Shown: positions 34,964 to 44,889, numbered from the stretch's first letter. The stretch is DNA of 64,000 nt from Hyphomonas johnsonii MHS-2 (GCF_000685275.1 NZ_ARYK01000001.1:434001-498000), one strand, 5' to 3'. Translations and numbers: made by a program. Notes: generated by a model from the letters alone, not told the origin.

Positions 34964-36027
34964 AAGCTGAGGATCAATCCGGTTGCCGGACTGACCTGTC
35001 CTTCCAGCGTCTTGTGCCAGGCGGAATCGATCGCCTCCGGCCCGGATGCGTGCTGCGGCGTCACGAAAGCCGACGATGCACGGTAGAACGCCATCAACGA
35101 CGCGCCGAGCCGCTGGTTCAGCGCATCCGCCCCCAGCACCTTGGCGCGTTCAGCCGCATAGGTTGGCACGAAGAAGAATTCCGGTTGCGGGTCAGGCAGG
35201 TCGATCGGCGCCCGGTTGCCTTCCCAGTCGGTCACGCCGATCACCAGGCTGCGCACCAGCCGGTCGCGCAGCGCATTGTGAATGTCCGCCGTCAATGTCG
35301 GGCGCCCCAGGAAATCGACAAAAGCCGTCAGGCCGCGTGCGTGCATCGTGTCGACTTCGTCATAGGTCTGCACCCGTGCATACAGGCCCGTGCCTTCGAC
35401 GAATGCCACGTTGCCCTTCGACGTCAGCCCCACTGCGTCGACCCCACCGCGCGCCTTCAGGCAATGCGCAAGCGCCAGCGCGGTCTTGCTCGATGCGCTT
35501 GAGATCACAACCGTTTCGGGCACCGGGTCGCCGGTCTCCATCAGGCAGTCGTCAATCATCCAGCCGGTCGTGAAAAGCGGCCGGAACAGCATCTGCTGTG
35601 CGTCGAATGTCGCGTCATAGGTCGGGTCCGCCGCGGTGAACACATAGGTATTGTAGATCGCTGCGAGGCCCTGGCGGTGTGCGACACCGTCGATGAAGCT
35701 CTCGGTCCCGACCCGTACGGGCTGCACGTCGAACTGGTCGGAAATCGGCAGGTAGCCATAAACCCGCGCGCCGGGCGCAACGCCTTCGGCCTTCGATTCA
35801 ACGACCGTGGCAAAGCCCCAGACCGGCACCCGTCCGAATTCCGGTGCCGTGGCCGGGAAAAAGTTCCAGTAATTCATCGCCTCGCCGAACGTGGCATAGG
35901 TCACGTTATTGGCTGTCAGTGCGAAGGCCTCGACCTTCAGCCGTGCGGCGCCGTCTGCCAGTTCGGGCAGGGCGGAATCATCCCAGGTGCAATCGCGCAG
36001 GTCGTTGCGCTTGATAAGATAGTCCAT
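34960..36027 (-). CDS. DUF2855 family protein
   Basis: 355 residues. Conserved DUF2855 features include ALTANNVTYATFGEAMNYW near residue 40, VPVWGFATVVES and a Rossmann-like VVISSASSKTALALAHCL, reminiscent of a medium-chain dehydrogenase/reductase lacking the usual Zn ligands. No biochemical role is established. It is the last gene of the P450-P450-hydratase operon (13 bases after the enoyl-CoA hydratase stop), pointing to a role in fatty-acid or isoprenoid oxidation. Confidence 0.85.
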   Translation of the reverse strand: MDYLIKRNDLRDCTWDDSALPELADGAARLKVEAFALTANNVTYATFGEAMNYWNFFPATAPEFGRVPVWGFATVVESKAEGVAPGARVYGYLPISDQFDVQPVRVGTESFIDGVAHRQGLAAIYNTYVFTAADPTYDATFDAQQMLFRPLFTTGWMIDDCLMETGDPVPETVVISSASSKTALALAHCLKARGGVDAVGLTSKGNVAFVEGTGLYARVQTYDEVDTMHARGLTAFVDFLGRPTLTADIHNALRDRLVRSLVIGVTDWEGNRAPIDLPDPQPEFFFVPTYAAERAKVLGADALNQRLGASLMAFYRASSAFVTPQHASGPEAIDSAWHKTLEGQVSPATGLILSF

Positions 36028-36040
36028 GTGGTGCGTCCCC

Positions 36041-36781
36041 TTATTCCTTGCGCATGAAAGCCGCGATTCGCGCCTTCATGTCAGGTCCGACGCCCTCGTT
36101 CCTGAGAATTTCCCACTGCAAGCCTGAATCCATGTCGCGGGAGTCCGTCGCTTCCAGCAGGCGCTTGTTCGCCGCATGGGAGAAGGCCGAGTTGGCCAGG
36201 ACCTGCTGGGCCATCGCATCAATGGCCGCGTCAAACCCGGCATCAGGCACAACCTGCTCTGCCAGGCCGATCCGAAAGGCCTCTGCGGCGCCGATCAATT
36301 CGGCGGTGAACATCAGGCGTTTGGCCGTCGCGATGCCGACGCGCCGGGGCAGGCGCTGGCTCATGCCCCAGATGGGAGTCAGGGCCCATTTGGCGTGGGT
36401 GTCGCCAAATTTGGCGCTCTCCGCCGCAATGATGAAATCTGCCGCCAGCGCCACTTCCAGCGCGCCGGTATAGCAGTGCCCGTGGACAGCCGCGATCACG
36501 GGCTTCGGCAGTGTCTCCAGCAGGCGCAGCGTTTCCGAATGCCAGCCGGGTGACGGCACCGCCTCACCCTCTGCGATATCGCCAAGGTCATGACCGGCCG
36601 AAAAGCACCGCCCCGCGCCCCGCAGGACGACGCAGCCGATCGAATCGTCCTTTTTCAGCGCGATGGCGTGTGCGCGCAGCTCACGAAACATGCCCACGGT
36701 CAGCGCGTTCAGCTTGTCCGGACGGTTCAGCGTCAGGATGGCAAGACCGTTACGGTCGTCGCGGGTGACCAGCGTGCTCAT
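36041..36781 (-). CDS. Enoyl-CoA hydratase/isomerase family protein
   Basis: 246 residues (crotonase fold). The oxyanion-hole regions are CFSAGHDLGDI and AAVHGHCYTGALEVALAAD; LNRPDKLNAL is the usual start. The residue positions of the two catalytic glutamates of classical hydratases are not clearly kept (HGHCYTGALEVALA and GDTHAKWALTP), so isomerase or another crotonase activity is possible. The start ATG overlaps the stop of the P450 gene (ATGA). Confidence 0.9.
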   Translation of the reverse strand: MSTLVTRDDRNGLAILTLNRPDKLNALTVGMFRELRAHAIALKKDDSIGCVVLRGAGRCFSAGHDLGDIAEGEAVPSPGWHSETLRLLETLPKPVIAAVHGHCYTGALEVALAADFIIAAESAKFGDTHAKWALTPIWGMSQRLPRRVGIATAKRLMFTAELIGAAEAFRIGLAEQVVPDAGFDAAIDAMAQQVLANSAFSHAANKRLLEATDSRDMDSGLQWEILRNEGVGPDMKARIAAFMRKE

Positions 36782-38115
36782 GCAGGTGCGCCGAGATCGA
36801 CCTTGAGCGAGGAAATCGCATGCACGAAATTGTTCGGCGCGATGGTCTGCTCGCCTGTCCACTTGATGTCCGGGAAGCGTGACAGGATCTGCCGGTAGGC
36901 CGCCTCAAGCTGCATGTTCGCCACCCGCTGGCCGAGACAGACATGCGGTCCGTTGCCAAAGGCAAGGTGTTCCTTGGCATTGGCGCGGGTGATGTCGAAC
37001 GCGTCGGGATTGTCGAACTTGTCCGGGTCGCGGTTGGCGGCGGGATAGTACATGACCAGTTTCTCGCCCTCGGCGATGGGCTGTCCGCCAAGTTCGGTAT
37101 CCGCCGTCGCAGTTCGGCGCATATAGGTCACCGGGCTGACCGCGCGGATCGCTTCATGCACGAAGTTCGGGAACAGGTCGCCATCGGCGATCAGTTTTGC
37201 CTTCTGGTCCGGGTTCTGCGTCAGCAGTTTCATCGTGCCTGACAGCGAGTTGCGCGTCGTGTCATTGCCCGCGAACACGATCAGCAGCCACGAACCATCA
37301 AGGAATTCCGGCGATAGTGGCTTGCCATCAATCTCGACGTTGGCGATGGCGCTCAGCAGGTCGGGCTGCGGGTTCTTGCGCCGCTCGGCCAGCAGGTGGC
37401 GGCCATATTCGAACATCGCCTGGATCTCGTTCATGAAGGCGGTGATCTGCTCCATGGTCACGTTGCCAAGGCCTTCCTGCTGGGCCTGGTATTGCGAAGT
37501 CTCGAGGAAGTGCATCCAGTGCACCAGCTTCGGTCGGTCGGCGGCCGGCACGCCGAGAATCTCGCTCAGTGTGAACAGCGGCAGCTCGGCAGAGAATGTC
37601 TCGACCATGTCGACGACCGGGCCCTGTTTCATCATGCCATCCAGCAATTCGTTCACATAGGTCACGACGCGCTTGCGCAGTTCGGCGACAAAGTCCGCAC
37701 GGAAATAGGCCATGTGCTCCATGCGCAGCGGCGTATGGTAGGGCCGGTCGAGATTGATCAGCGAGTTCAGCGACGAGGCGTGCAGCAGGGGATGGCGGGG
37801 CACGCCCTCCATGCCGTAATTCATCAGTATGCCGCCCTTTTGCGACGAAAAGGTGGCCGGGTCCAGTTCCACCTTCTTGACCAGTTCATAGGATGTGACC
37901 GCCCAGAATCCGGCGCCTGCCTGCTCGGGATGCCACATCACGGGCGCCTTGCGCCGCATCTCGGCGAATGCCTCGAACGTGTAGCCGCCATGGTCTGAAA
38001 ACACCGTGGCCGATGTCAGGTCGACGGGGGGGACGAGGTCGAACACCGGCTTGTGGCGCGGTGCCTGCGGTGCGCGTTCGACCTGGTAAGTGTCGCTGAC
38101 GTTCTGGAATCCCAT
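36778..38115 (-). CDS. Cytochrome P450 monooxygenase (first of pair)
   Basis: 445 residues, soluble bacterial class I type. The I-helix oxygen-activation motif is AGNDTTRN (about 282-289), the E-x-x-R helix EAIR (321-324), and the heme-thiolate loop FGNGPHVCLG with Cys393. Such enzymes hydroxylate terpenoids, steroids, alkanes or fatty acids. No ferredoxin or reductase gene is adjacent, so electrons must come from elsewhere. It is separated from the upstream P450 gene by nine bases and overlaps the hydratase gene downstream. Confidence 0.96.
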   Translation of the reverse strand: MGFQNVSDTYQVERAPQAPRHKPVFDLVPPVDLTSATVFSDHGGYTFEAFAEMRRKAPVMWHPEQAGAGFWAVTSYELVKKVELDPATFSSQKGGILMNYGMEGVPRHPLLHASSLNSLINLDRPYHTPLRMEHMAYFRADFVAELRKRVVTYVNELLDGMMKQGPVVDMVETFSAELPLFTLSEILGVPAADRPKLVHWMHFLETSQYQAQQEGLGNVTMEQITAFMNEIQAMFEYGRHLLAERRKNPQPDLLSAIANVEIDGKPLSPEFLDGSWLLIVFAGNDTTRNSLSGTMKLLTQNPDQKAKLIADGDLFPNFVHEAIRAVSPVTYMRRTATADTELGGQPIAEGEKLVMYYPAANRDPDKFDNPDAFDITRANAKEHLAFGNGPHVCLGQRVANMQLEAAYRQILSRFPDIKWTGEQTIAPNNFVHAISSLKVDLGAPA

Positions 38116-38124
38116 CGATATCTC

Positions 38125-39459
38125 CTAGAATTTGTAGCGGACGGGAATCGATTTCGGTCCGCCCACGAAATTGGCCTTGATGAATGTCGGGTCGCCGTTC
38201 AGTTCGATCGACTTCACGCGGCTGAACAATTCCTCGTAGATGATCTGCATCTCCAGGCGCGCGAGGTGCATGCCAAGGCACATGTGCCCGCCATACCCGA
38301 AAGAGATGATCTTGTTCGGGCTGCGGTCGACCCTGAACTTGAACGGGTCCTCGAAAATCTCTTCGTCGCGATTGCCGGACGGGTAACACAGGAGCAGGCT
38401 CTCACCCGCCTTTACCGATTTTCCCCGCATCTCGTAATCGGCCTGTGCCGTGCGCATGAAATGCTTCACCGGCGTGGTCCAGCGGATGGCCTCGTCGACG
38501 GCCGTTCGGGCCATGCCCTTCGGGTCGTCCATCATCTTCTTCAGTTGCGCAGGGTCCTGCAGCATGGCCAGCACGCCGCCACCTGTCGAGGCGCTGGTCG
38601 TGTCATGTCCGGCCGCGGCGACAATGATGTAATAGCTCATCGCCTCCAGCTGGCCGATCGGCTCGCCATCGACCGTGCCGTTTGCAATCACGGTCGACAC
38701 GTCATCGCGTGGATTGGCGCGCCGGTCGGCGGTGATCGCCGTGAAGTACATGAAGAACTCGGCCAGGGTCTGCTGGATCGACGCGAGGCCCTCTCCGACA
38801 TCGCGATCTTCCAACGCGCCCTTGTTGCGGCTCAGGTCCTCGTCCTGCGCGCCGAAAATCTCCTGCGTCAGCTTCAGCATCATGGGCTCGTCGGATTCCG
38901 GCACACCCAGGATCTGCATGATCACGCGCAGCGGATAGTGCAGGGCGATATCGTTCTGGAAATCGCATTCGCCGCCCAGGTCTTCCATCCGGTCGACGAA
39001 CTGTTTCGCAATCGCGCGCACGCCGGCTTCGCGCTGTTTCACGTTCTGCGGCATGAACCATTCCTGGGTCAGGTGGCGCAGCTTGAAGTGCATCGGATCG
39101 TCCAGCTGCACCAGCGTCTTCAGCAAGTGTGGCTGGCCGAACTGGGCGTAGACGCCTTTTTCGACTTCCTCGTATGACAGCATTTCCCGCTCGCCATTCG
39201 TGAACAGCTTGTTCTGGCGGCTGACTTCCATGATGTCGGCATGCTTGGTCACCGCCCAGAAGGGCCGGAAGCCCTCCGGCTCGCACCAGGCCAGCGGGTC
39301 TTCTGCGCGCAGCCGGATGAAGGCGGCGTCCAGCACCGGCTGGTTGGCATAGACCGCCGGATCAACAATCTGGTTGCACGTCGCGGCCGCTGCCGCGCTC
39401 ATTGCCCGGCCCGGTTCCATCTTGGTCTCGGGCGGGGTGGCAAGCGCGGTATCGGCCAT
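38125..39459 (-). CDS. Cytochrome P450 monooxygenase (second of pair)
   Basis: 444 residues. I-helix AGHDTTSA (283-290), EAIR (323-326), heme loop FGYGGHMCLG with Cys394. It is only distantly similar to its downstream neighbour, so the pair probably act on different positions or substrates rather than being a recent duplication. GGAGAG lies six bases before the start. With the hydratase and DUF2855 genes it forms a tight operon; the upstream pseudouridine synthase gene ends only 14 bases away and may be co-transcribed. Confidence 0.96.
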   Translation of the reverse strand: MADTALATPPETKMEPGRAMSAAAAATCNQIVDPAVYANQPVLDAAFIRLRAEDPLAWCEPEGFRPFWAVTKHADIMEVSRQNKLFTNGEREMLSYEEVEKGVYAQFGQPHLLKTLVQLDDPMHFKLRHLTQEWFMPQNVKQREAGVRAIAKQFVDRMEDLGGECDFQNDIALHYPLRVIMQILGVPESDEPMMLKLTQEIFGAQDEDLSRNKGALEDRDVGEGLASIQQTLAEFFMYFTAITADRRANPRDDVSTVIANGTVDGEPIGQLEAMSYYIIVAAAGHDTTSASTGGGVLAMLQDPAQLKKMMDDPKGMARTAVDEAIRWTTPVKHFMRTAQADYEMRGKSVKAGESLLLCYPSGNRDEEIFEDPFKFRVDRSPNKIISFGYGGHMCLGMHLARLEMQIIYEELFSRVKSIELNGDPTFIKANFVGGPKSIPVRYKF

Positions 39460-39473
39460 GATGCTCTCCGGTA

Positions 39474-40463
39474 TTATTTTTGGGGTCTGCGTTTCCTGTC
39501 GCCAAGTCTACTTGAACCCGGCCGCGTGCCAAGACGTGACTTGGCGGCAGGTGCGGGGCGTTTCGGTGCGTCCAGGAGCGGCTTGTTGGCGTCCGAGATC
39601 ATCGTGCCGACCGTTTCCAGCATCAGCTCGGCGGGCACTTCCTCGACCGCGCCGGGGCGCAGGTCGCCAAGCTCGAATGGCCCGTAATTGATGCGGATCA
39701 GGCGGTTGACCATCAAATTCACCGCTTCAAGCGCCCGGCGTACCTCCCGCTTCTTGCCCTCGGTCAATGTCACGGTCAGCCACGAGTTTGCGCCGTTCTC
39801 GCGGTCGAACACCGCCGTGATCGGGGCATAATCGACCCCCTCCACGGTAATCCCCGCGGCAAGGTCGGCAATCTTGAAGTCTGTCACCGTGCCCTGCGCG
39901 CGTACGCGATAGGTCCGCTCCAGCGCATTCTTGGGCAGTTCCAGTGCCCGCGCCAGCTCGCCATCATTGGTCAGCAGCAGCAGGCCTTCTGTTGTCAGGT
40001 CGAGACGCCCCACCGTCACGACGCGGGGCAGGGATTTCGGCAATTCGTCGAAGATCGTCCGGCGCCCTTCCGGGTCGCTATTGGTGGCGATCAGGCCGGC
40101 CGGCTTGTGATAGCGCCACAGCCGCGTCGGTTCCGGCGCGCTCACTGTCTTGCGGCCCACCTTGATGGTCTCGCGCCCGGTAACCTTGAACGCCGGCGAG
40201 GTCAGCTTCACGCCGTTGACCCACACGTCGCCCGCCTCGATCATCCGCTCGACTTCGCGGCGCGAGGCAACACCGGCGCGCGCCAGGTACTTGGCGATGC
40301 GCTCGCCTTCGCTCCAGTCGGGCTCGGCCAGCGTATTCGGATTCGGTCCGGGCTTCTTCCGGGCCTTTTCCGGGCTGGTGTTCGTGTTCCTGTTCGGGCT
40401 GTTCCGGGGGCGCGAACCAGGTTTTCCCTGGCGCGTGCGGCCCGTCTCTCGACGCTCCGTCAT
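39474..40463 (-). CDS. Pseudouridine synthase, RsuA/RluB/E/F family
   Basis: 329 residues from MTERRETG. A basic, disordered N-terminal tail (about 1-50) precedes an S4 RNA-binding domain ([22 protein letters not shown]...), then the catalytic domain with [18 protein letters not shown] containing the catalytic Asp, and [18 protein letters not shown] basic C-terminal tail ends RKRRPQK. It most resembles RluB (23S rRNA U2605), although substrate assignment within this family needs phylogeny. The longer frame to 40676 is not supported. Confidence 0.92.
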   Translation of the reverse strand: MTERRETGRTRQGKPGSRPRNSPNRNTNTSPEKARKKPGPNPNTLAEPDWSEGERIAKYLARAGVASRREVERMIEAGDVWVNGVKLTSPAFKVTGRETIKVGRKTVSAPEPTRLWRYHKPAGLIATNSDPEGRRTIFDELPKSLPRVVTVGRLDLTTEGLLLLTNDGELARALELPKNALERTYRVRAQGTVTDFKIADLAAGITVEGVDYAPITAVFDRENGANSWLTVTLTEGKKREVRRALEAVNLMVNRLIRINYGPFELGDLRPGAVEEVPAELMLETVGTMISDANKPLLDAPKRPAPAAKSRLGTRPGSSRLGDRKRRPQK

Positions 40464-40715
40464 GATCTGTTCGCTTTCTGTATCAGGTAAAATGAAGGGG
40501 TGGCGTATGGGCCGTCCTTTGGCAAGAGGGCAGGTGCTGCACCTCTCGGCGGCGCACCCGCGCAAATAGAGCGAGTACCATCTAGGCAGATCCGGTTGAA
40601 ATAGAGTAGAAATCCCCGGATTGGCGCGCGGGATCCGGGCGTCATGCCTGGCATCTGACAATTCCCATTTCAACAATCAACGGGGGCGCGCATGCGGCCC
40701 GGATATGGTGCGTGA

Positions 40716-41450
40716 ATGAAATATCGCGGTATCAGAGTGTATTCAGTCATCGTTGCAGCCCTTTTCGGGCTGACGGCTTGCGAGTCCATCCAGCCGGCCC
40801 GGATGGTCGCGCCGCCAGCCCTGGCGGGGCAAACCGTCGAAACACCGATCGAGGGTATCGGTGGCGGCACCAGGGGCACCTTCCGGTTCGGCGACCATTC
40901 CGGGACGTTCAGCCGGTCAGAGTCTCGCCTGGCATTCTTCAATATCCTCGAGAACCGCTCGGGCTATACGAACTTCACCCTGCGCGGACCGAACATTTCC
41001 GATCAGATCGAAGTGAAGTGCACCATGCGCGAGCGCAATATCACGATCAGTGTCGTCAGCTTCACGCCCAAGAAAATGGCCTATGGCTGTGACTTCACGG
41101 CCAACGGGTATCCTTTCCCGGCCCGCTTCGAGCTTCAGGAAGTGCGCGAAGGTCTGGGCGGTGCATTGAGCAAGAAGGAACGCCGCGGCGAAATCGCCCT
41201 CGATCGCGTCATCCTGACGATCCGGTCGGTGCATTCCGTGGAAGGATCGCCGATCCAGGTGGCGAGCCCGATCGGCTATGTTTTCGAGCTTGATGGGCGG
41301 CCCGTCGGGGCGGTCGAAGTCAACGGCACGCCTCGCGCCATGTTGCCCGTCTCGGGCGATCCGGCCCTCAAGCGCGCCGTGATCGCGGCATCGCTGGCGC
41401 TCGGCCTGTTCTGGGACCCTGCCAACAGCCAGCTCGGCGAACTCGACTGA
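40716..41450 (+). CDS. Unknown lipoprotein
   Basis: 244 residues with a clear lipoprotein signal (lipobox GLTAC). The mature protein has no family I recognise: a beta-rich region with FRFGDHSGTFSRSESRLAFF, two cysteines (KCTM and YGCDF) that could form a disulfide, and a C-terminal hydrophobic stretch AVIAASLALGLFWDP. It is flanked by unrelated genes and probably transcribed alone. A periplasmic or outer-membrane location is expected. Confidence 0.75.
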   Translation: MKYRGIRVYSVIVAALFGLTACESIQPARMVAPPALAGQTVETPIEGIGGGTRGTFRFGDHSGTFSRSESRLAFFNILENRSGYTNFTLRGPNISDQIEVKCTMRERNITISVVSFTPKKMAYGCDFTANGYPFPARFELQEVREGLGGALSKKERRGEIALDRVILTIRSVHSVEGSPIQVASPIGYVFELDGRPVGAVEVNGTPRAMLPVSGDPALKRAVIAASLALGLFWDPANSQLGELD

Positions 41451-41467
41451 CGCCTGGCACCGATGCC

Positions 41468-41884
41468 TTAGATAACCTGCAGGACCGGCGCTGCGATCGC
41501 CAGCCCGGTGAGGAACTCCATCGGGATCCACACCGGAATCATCCCGCGGTCCCGGTTCTTCTTGCCGTCGAGCAGGAGGGAAACCGTCCGCCCGAAGGCG
41601 GCGCCGATCCATGCTGCGGCCAGCGGCAGGACAACAAGGATGCTCAGCAAGGTCACTTCACTGGCGGAAACGGTCAGCAACAGGGCCGCCGTCATCATGT
41701 GCACGAGCATGAAGAACCCGCCGAACGTGGCGCGAAATTCCGAATAGCCGCCCGGCTTGTCCGGATCCGGGTCTTCGACAAGGCGAACGACTCCGGCCGC
41801 CCAGCTTGGCGAAATCAGCGACGTCACGCCCAAAACGGCGCCGAAACCCAGCGCCACAAGCGAAATGATTTCCCCATAGTGCAT
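41468..41884 (-). CDS. Small four-helix membrane protein, unknown
   Basis: 138 residues with four predicted membrane helices (about 5-30, 50-73, 78-98, 115-137). The loop between helices 1 and 2 (PDPDKPGGYSEFRATFGGFF) resembles DUF4345-like proteins, but this is a weak impression. It is convergent with the lipoprotein gene; nothing in context suggests its role. Confidence 0.7.
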   Translation of the reverse strand: MHYGEIISLVALGFGAVLGVTSLISPSWAAGVVRLVEDPDPDKPGGYSEFRATFGGFFMLVHMMTAALLLTVSASEVTLLSILVVLPLAAAWIGAAFGRTVSLLLDGKKNRDRGMIPVWIPMEFLTGLAIAAPVLQVI

Positions 41885-42105
41885 TCAGCCGTCCTCCTTG
41901 TTGCTTTCAACCTAGATCATCTGTTGTGAAAGCGTAGTGGCTTCATATATCTACAGCTTACACGCTGGCGCTGTGTGACCGAACACCATTAAGCTGCACG
42001 AAACCGTTTACGAACCGGTCGGGTCCGAGAACGGGCGACGACTGCTTTTATGCGGGGGGCATCACGCTGGCACAATCGGCCCTGGCCTGTCCTTGAAGGG
42101 ATAAA

Positions 42106-43326
42106 ATGGAACTGGTGATCTTTCTCTCGAGCATGGTCGTGTTTGCCACGTTTGCACTCATGCCACTCGCCCGAAGATCCGGTGCTCCCATCCTTCTCAT
42201 CGTGCTTGTGATCGGCATGCTCCTCGGTGTCGACGGCCCCGGCGGCATACGCTTCTACAGCTACCAGACCGGCTTTGACCTTGGCAGCCTGGCCCTGGCC
42301 ATCATCCTGTTCGCGGGCGGCCTGGAAACAGAGCGGGGCATGTTCCGCACGGCGCGCAACTCCTCCATCATGATGGCGACGCTTGGCGTCGTCGTGACGG
42401 CGCTGATTGTCGGCCTGTTTGCCAGCTTCGTCCTTGGCATGTCTCCGGTTGTCGGTCTCCTGCTCGGCGCGACAGTGGCGTCGACCGACGCGGCCGCCAC
42501 TTTCCTGCTTATCCAGCAAAGCAAGACGCGTATCGGCGAGCGCGTGAAGAACACCCTTGTGCTCGAATCCGGACTCAACGATCCGATGGCCATCTTCCTT
42601 GTTGTGTCGCTGACGGCTGTGGTGAATGGCGGGCCGCCTGAATCCCTGCAGGAAGTCGGCGGATTTCTGCTATTCCTGGTCACCCAGATCGGCGTCGGCC
42701 TCGCCGGTGGCATCGGCGGCGGGCGCGTCCTGACCTTCATCATTGACCGGATGACCCTGCCCAACGGCACTTACCCGGCCGTCGCCTTGTCTGGCGCCCT
42801 TGGCATCTATGCGGCTGTCGCAATGTTCGGCGGCAGCGGCTTCCTTGCCGTCTACATCGTCGGCATCGTTATCCGTAACAGGCTGCGCCGCTCGCTCGAC
42901 AACATCCTGAATTTCAACGAAGCGCTGCAATGGATCAGCCAGATGGCCCTGTTCCTGATGCTCGGTCTGATGGTCGCGCCCAGCCACCTGCTCAAGGACA
43001 TATGGTCCGCGCTCGCCATTGCCGGCGTCCTGATGTTCGTGGCGCGTCCGCTGGCGGTCATGGTCAGCATTGGATGGATGGGCTTCACCACGCGCCAGAA
43101 TATCTTCCTCAGCTGGGTGGGCCTGCGCGGCGCGGTGCCCGTCCTGCTCGCCATCTATCCCGTGATCACGCCAGGCCCGGTGACGATCGAGTTCTTCAAT
43201 ATCGTCTTTGTCATCGTCGTCACGTCCCTTGTCGCACAGGGGTGGACCATCGTGCCCTTGGCCAAGCTTCTGCAGCTTGAACAATATTCAACCGAGCCCG
43301 CCGAGCCAGCGTTCGAGGACGCCTGA
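42106..43326 (+). CDS. Cation/proton antiporter, NhaP-type (CPA1), short form
   Basis: 406 residues with about twelve membrane helices. Core CPA1 motifs are LFAGGLE, TVASTDAAATFLL and LESGLNDPMAIFLV, which carries the conserved ND pair of NhaP antiporters; WVGLRGAVPVLLA is the typical C-terminal core motif. It resembles K+/H+ antiporters of the NhaP2/CvrA group but stops soon after the last helix, lacking their cytosolic TrkA_C and CorC-like regulatory domains. That suggests unregulated or differently regulated exchange. Confidence 0.9.
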   Translation: MELVIFLSSMVVFATFALMPLARRSGAPILLIVLVIGMLLGVDGPGGIRFYSYQTGFDLGSLALAIILFAGGLETERGMFRTARNSSIMMATLGVVVTALIVGLFASFVLGMSPVVGLLLGATVASTDAAATFLLIQQSKTRIGERVKNTLVLESGLNDPMAIFLVVSLTAVVNGGPPESLQEVGGFLLFLVTQIGVGLAGGIGGGRVLTFIIDRMTLPNGTYPAVALSGALGIYAAVAMFGGSGFLAVYIVGIVIRNRLRRSLDNILNFNEALQWISQMALFLMLGLMVAPSHLLKDIWSALAIAGVLMFVARPLAVMVSIGWMGFTTRQNIFLSWVGLRGAVPVLLAIYPVITPGPVTIEFFNIVFVIVVTSLVAQGWTIVPLAKLLQLEQYSTEPAEPAFEDA

Positions 43327-43399
43327 ACGCCAGCACCGATCTCCCGGCCTGCCATCTTGCTCTGGAGCGCCTGCGGGGCAGCCCGATATCTGCGGAAAC

Positions 43400-44782
43400 C
43401 TAGCCTGCCAATTCGGTCAGCAGCGTGTGCCAGTGGTGCAGCGCGCCGGGGATGGAGTCGACGGGAACGCGCTCGTTCAGGCCGTGTGCATAGTCATCCG
43501 ACGGCTTCATGAAGATGCCTGACACGCCATAGCTCGGAATGCCTTCGGCGCGGAAGAAGAGGCTGTCTGTCGCCCCGGCAGACATGTTCGGGACGATCGG
43601 AATGCCGGGCGCCTGCACGTCGACAGCCTTGCGGACGGCGGCCATCAGGATCGGATCAAGCGGCGAGGAGTCGCTGGAATGGGCGGCGACCGGCAGGCTC
43701 ACGGTTGCCCCGGCGCCGGCGAGTTCCTGCAGCGTCTGCATGATCTCATCCGGCGAGACGCCGGGAAAGATGCGGCAATTGACGTTGGCCGAAACGCGCT
43801 GGGGCAGGGCGTTCAGTGCGTGGCCGCCATTGACCATCGTGGCAACGCAGGTCGTGCGGATCTGGCCGATATATTCAGGCTCGGCCGAGAGACGGGCGGC
43901 CGCCGCCGGATCGGACGGGTCTTCCACGAACCGGGCCATGGCCTGCCCGAGGTCGCCCGGCGTCTGCTTCGCTGTCTCGCTGAAATAGCCGAGTGTCACG
44001 TCACTGGTCTGCACCGGGAATTCGTAGGCGCTGATGCGGTCCAGTACATTGGCCATGTCAACGATGGCGTTTGTGCCGGTCGGGCGGCTGGAATGGCCGC
44101 CGGGATTGGTGATGACGATCTGGTAGTCGGCATAGGTCTTCTCGCCGGCCTGGATGCTGTAATAGCGCGGGATGCCGTCATCGCCGAGCGTGCCACCGCC
44201 GGCATCGGCGTTCAGCACCATGCGGGCACCCTTGAGGCGCGGAGCAATCTCGGCGGCGGTGGCTTGTGACGTTTCCTCATCTCCCGTCAGTACCAGCGTG
44301 ATGTCGTGCGCCGGCACAAAGCCTTCGCGCTTCAGGCGGATCAGCGTGGTCACCAGCATGGTCAGGCCATACTTGTTGTCCAGCACGCCGCGCCCATAGA
44401 AATAGGTGCCATCGGATTCCATCTTGAACGGGTCGCGCACCCAGTCGGCCGGGTCGGCCTCGACCACGTCCATGTGCGCATTGAGGATGATCTGCCCGTC
44501 AGCGCTGCGGCCCGGATAGCGTGCCATCAATATTGCGGTGTCGCCGAACGGTTCGATCACCACGTCCTCTTCCGCAAAGCCGCCCGCGACCAGTTCCTGG
44601 GCCAGGTAGGCGGCATAGGCCGGCACCTTGCCGTGTCCTTCCACCGTGTCGAACGCCACTGACGCGCCCAGTATCTCGACCGCCTTGTCGACGTCCACCT
44701 GCTCGGCCTGGGCTTCCACAGGCGCGGACACACAGCCCGCCAGAATCAGAACGGCAAGGCTGGTCAGGAGGCGGTTTTTCAT
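43400..44782 (-). CDS. M20 family metallopeptidase, lipoprotein
   Basis: 460 residues, with lipobox LILAGC. Di-zinc peptidase with the metal-binding LNAHMDVV, GRGVLDNKYGL and GDEETS motifs and a dimerisation domain starting near NPGGHSSRPTG. The C-terminal metal His is in DDYAHGLNERVP. It belongs to the dipeptidase/carboxypeptidase branch (PM20D1-like). Being a lipoprotein, it should act in the periplasm on peptides or N-acyl amino acids. It is transcribed alone. Confidence 0.92.
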   Translation of the reverse strand: MKNRLLTSLAVLILAGCVSAPVEAQAEQVDVDKAVEILGASVAFDTVEGHGKVPAYAAYLAQELVAGGFAEEDVVIEPFGDTAILMARYPGRSADGQIILNAHMDVVEADPADWVRDPFKMESDGTYFYGRGVLDNKYGLTMLVTTLIRLKREGFVPAHDITLVLTGDEETSQATAAEIAPRLKGARMVLNADAGGGTLGDDGIPRYYSIQAGEKTYADYQIVITNPGGHSSRPTGTNAIVDMANVLDRISAYEFPVQTSDVTLGYFSETAKQTPGDLGQAMARFVEDPSDPAAAARLSAEPEYIGQIRTTCVATMVNGGHALNALPQRVSANVNCRIFPGVSPDEIMQTLQELAGAGATVSLPVAAHSSDSSPLDPILMAAVRKAVDVQAPGIPIVPNMSAGATDSLFFRAEGIPSYGVSGIFMKPSDDYAHGLNERVPVDSIPGALHHWHTLLTELAG

Positions 44783-44889
44783 GGGGATTCCCTTTATGGC
44801 GACCCTTGAGGCTTATCCGCCAGAGGCGGGCAGGGCAATTCGTTTTGCGACTGCCGGCCCGCCATCCGGTCAGCGTGCTCCGGCGCCGG

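Noticed and set aside
40464-40676. Upstream extension of the pseudouridine synthase
   Set aside because: Cysteine- and proline-rich translation unlike the family; the start at 40463 precedes the normal basic tail and S4 domain.
44783-44889. Short plus-strand frame starting ATGGCGACCC between the M20 and persulfide dioxygenase genes
   Set aside because: It runs into the antisense of the dioxygenase gene with no family similarity; the gap is an ordinary spacer.
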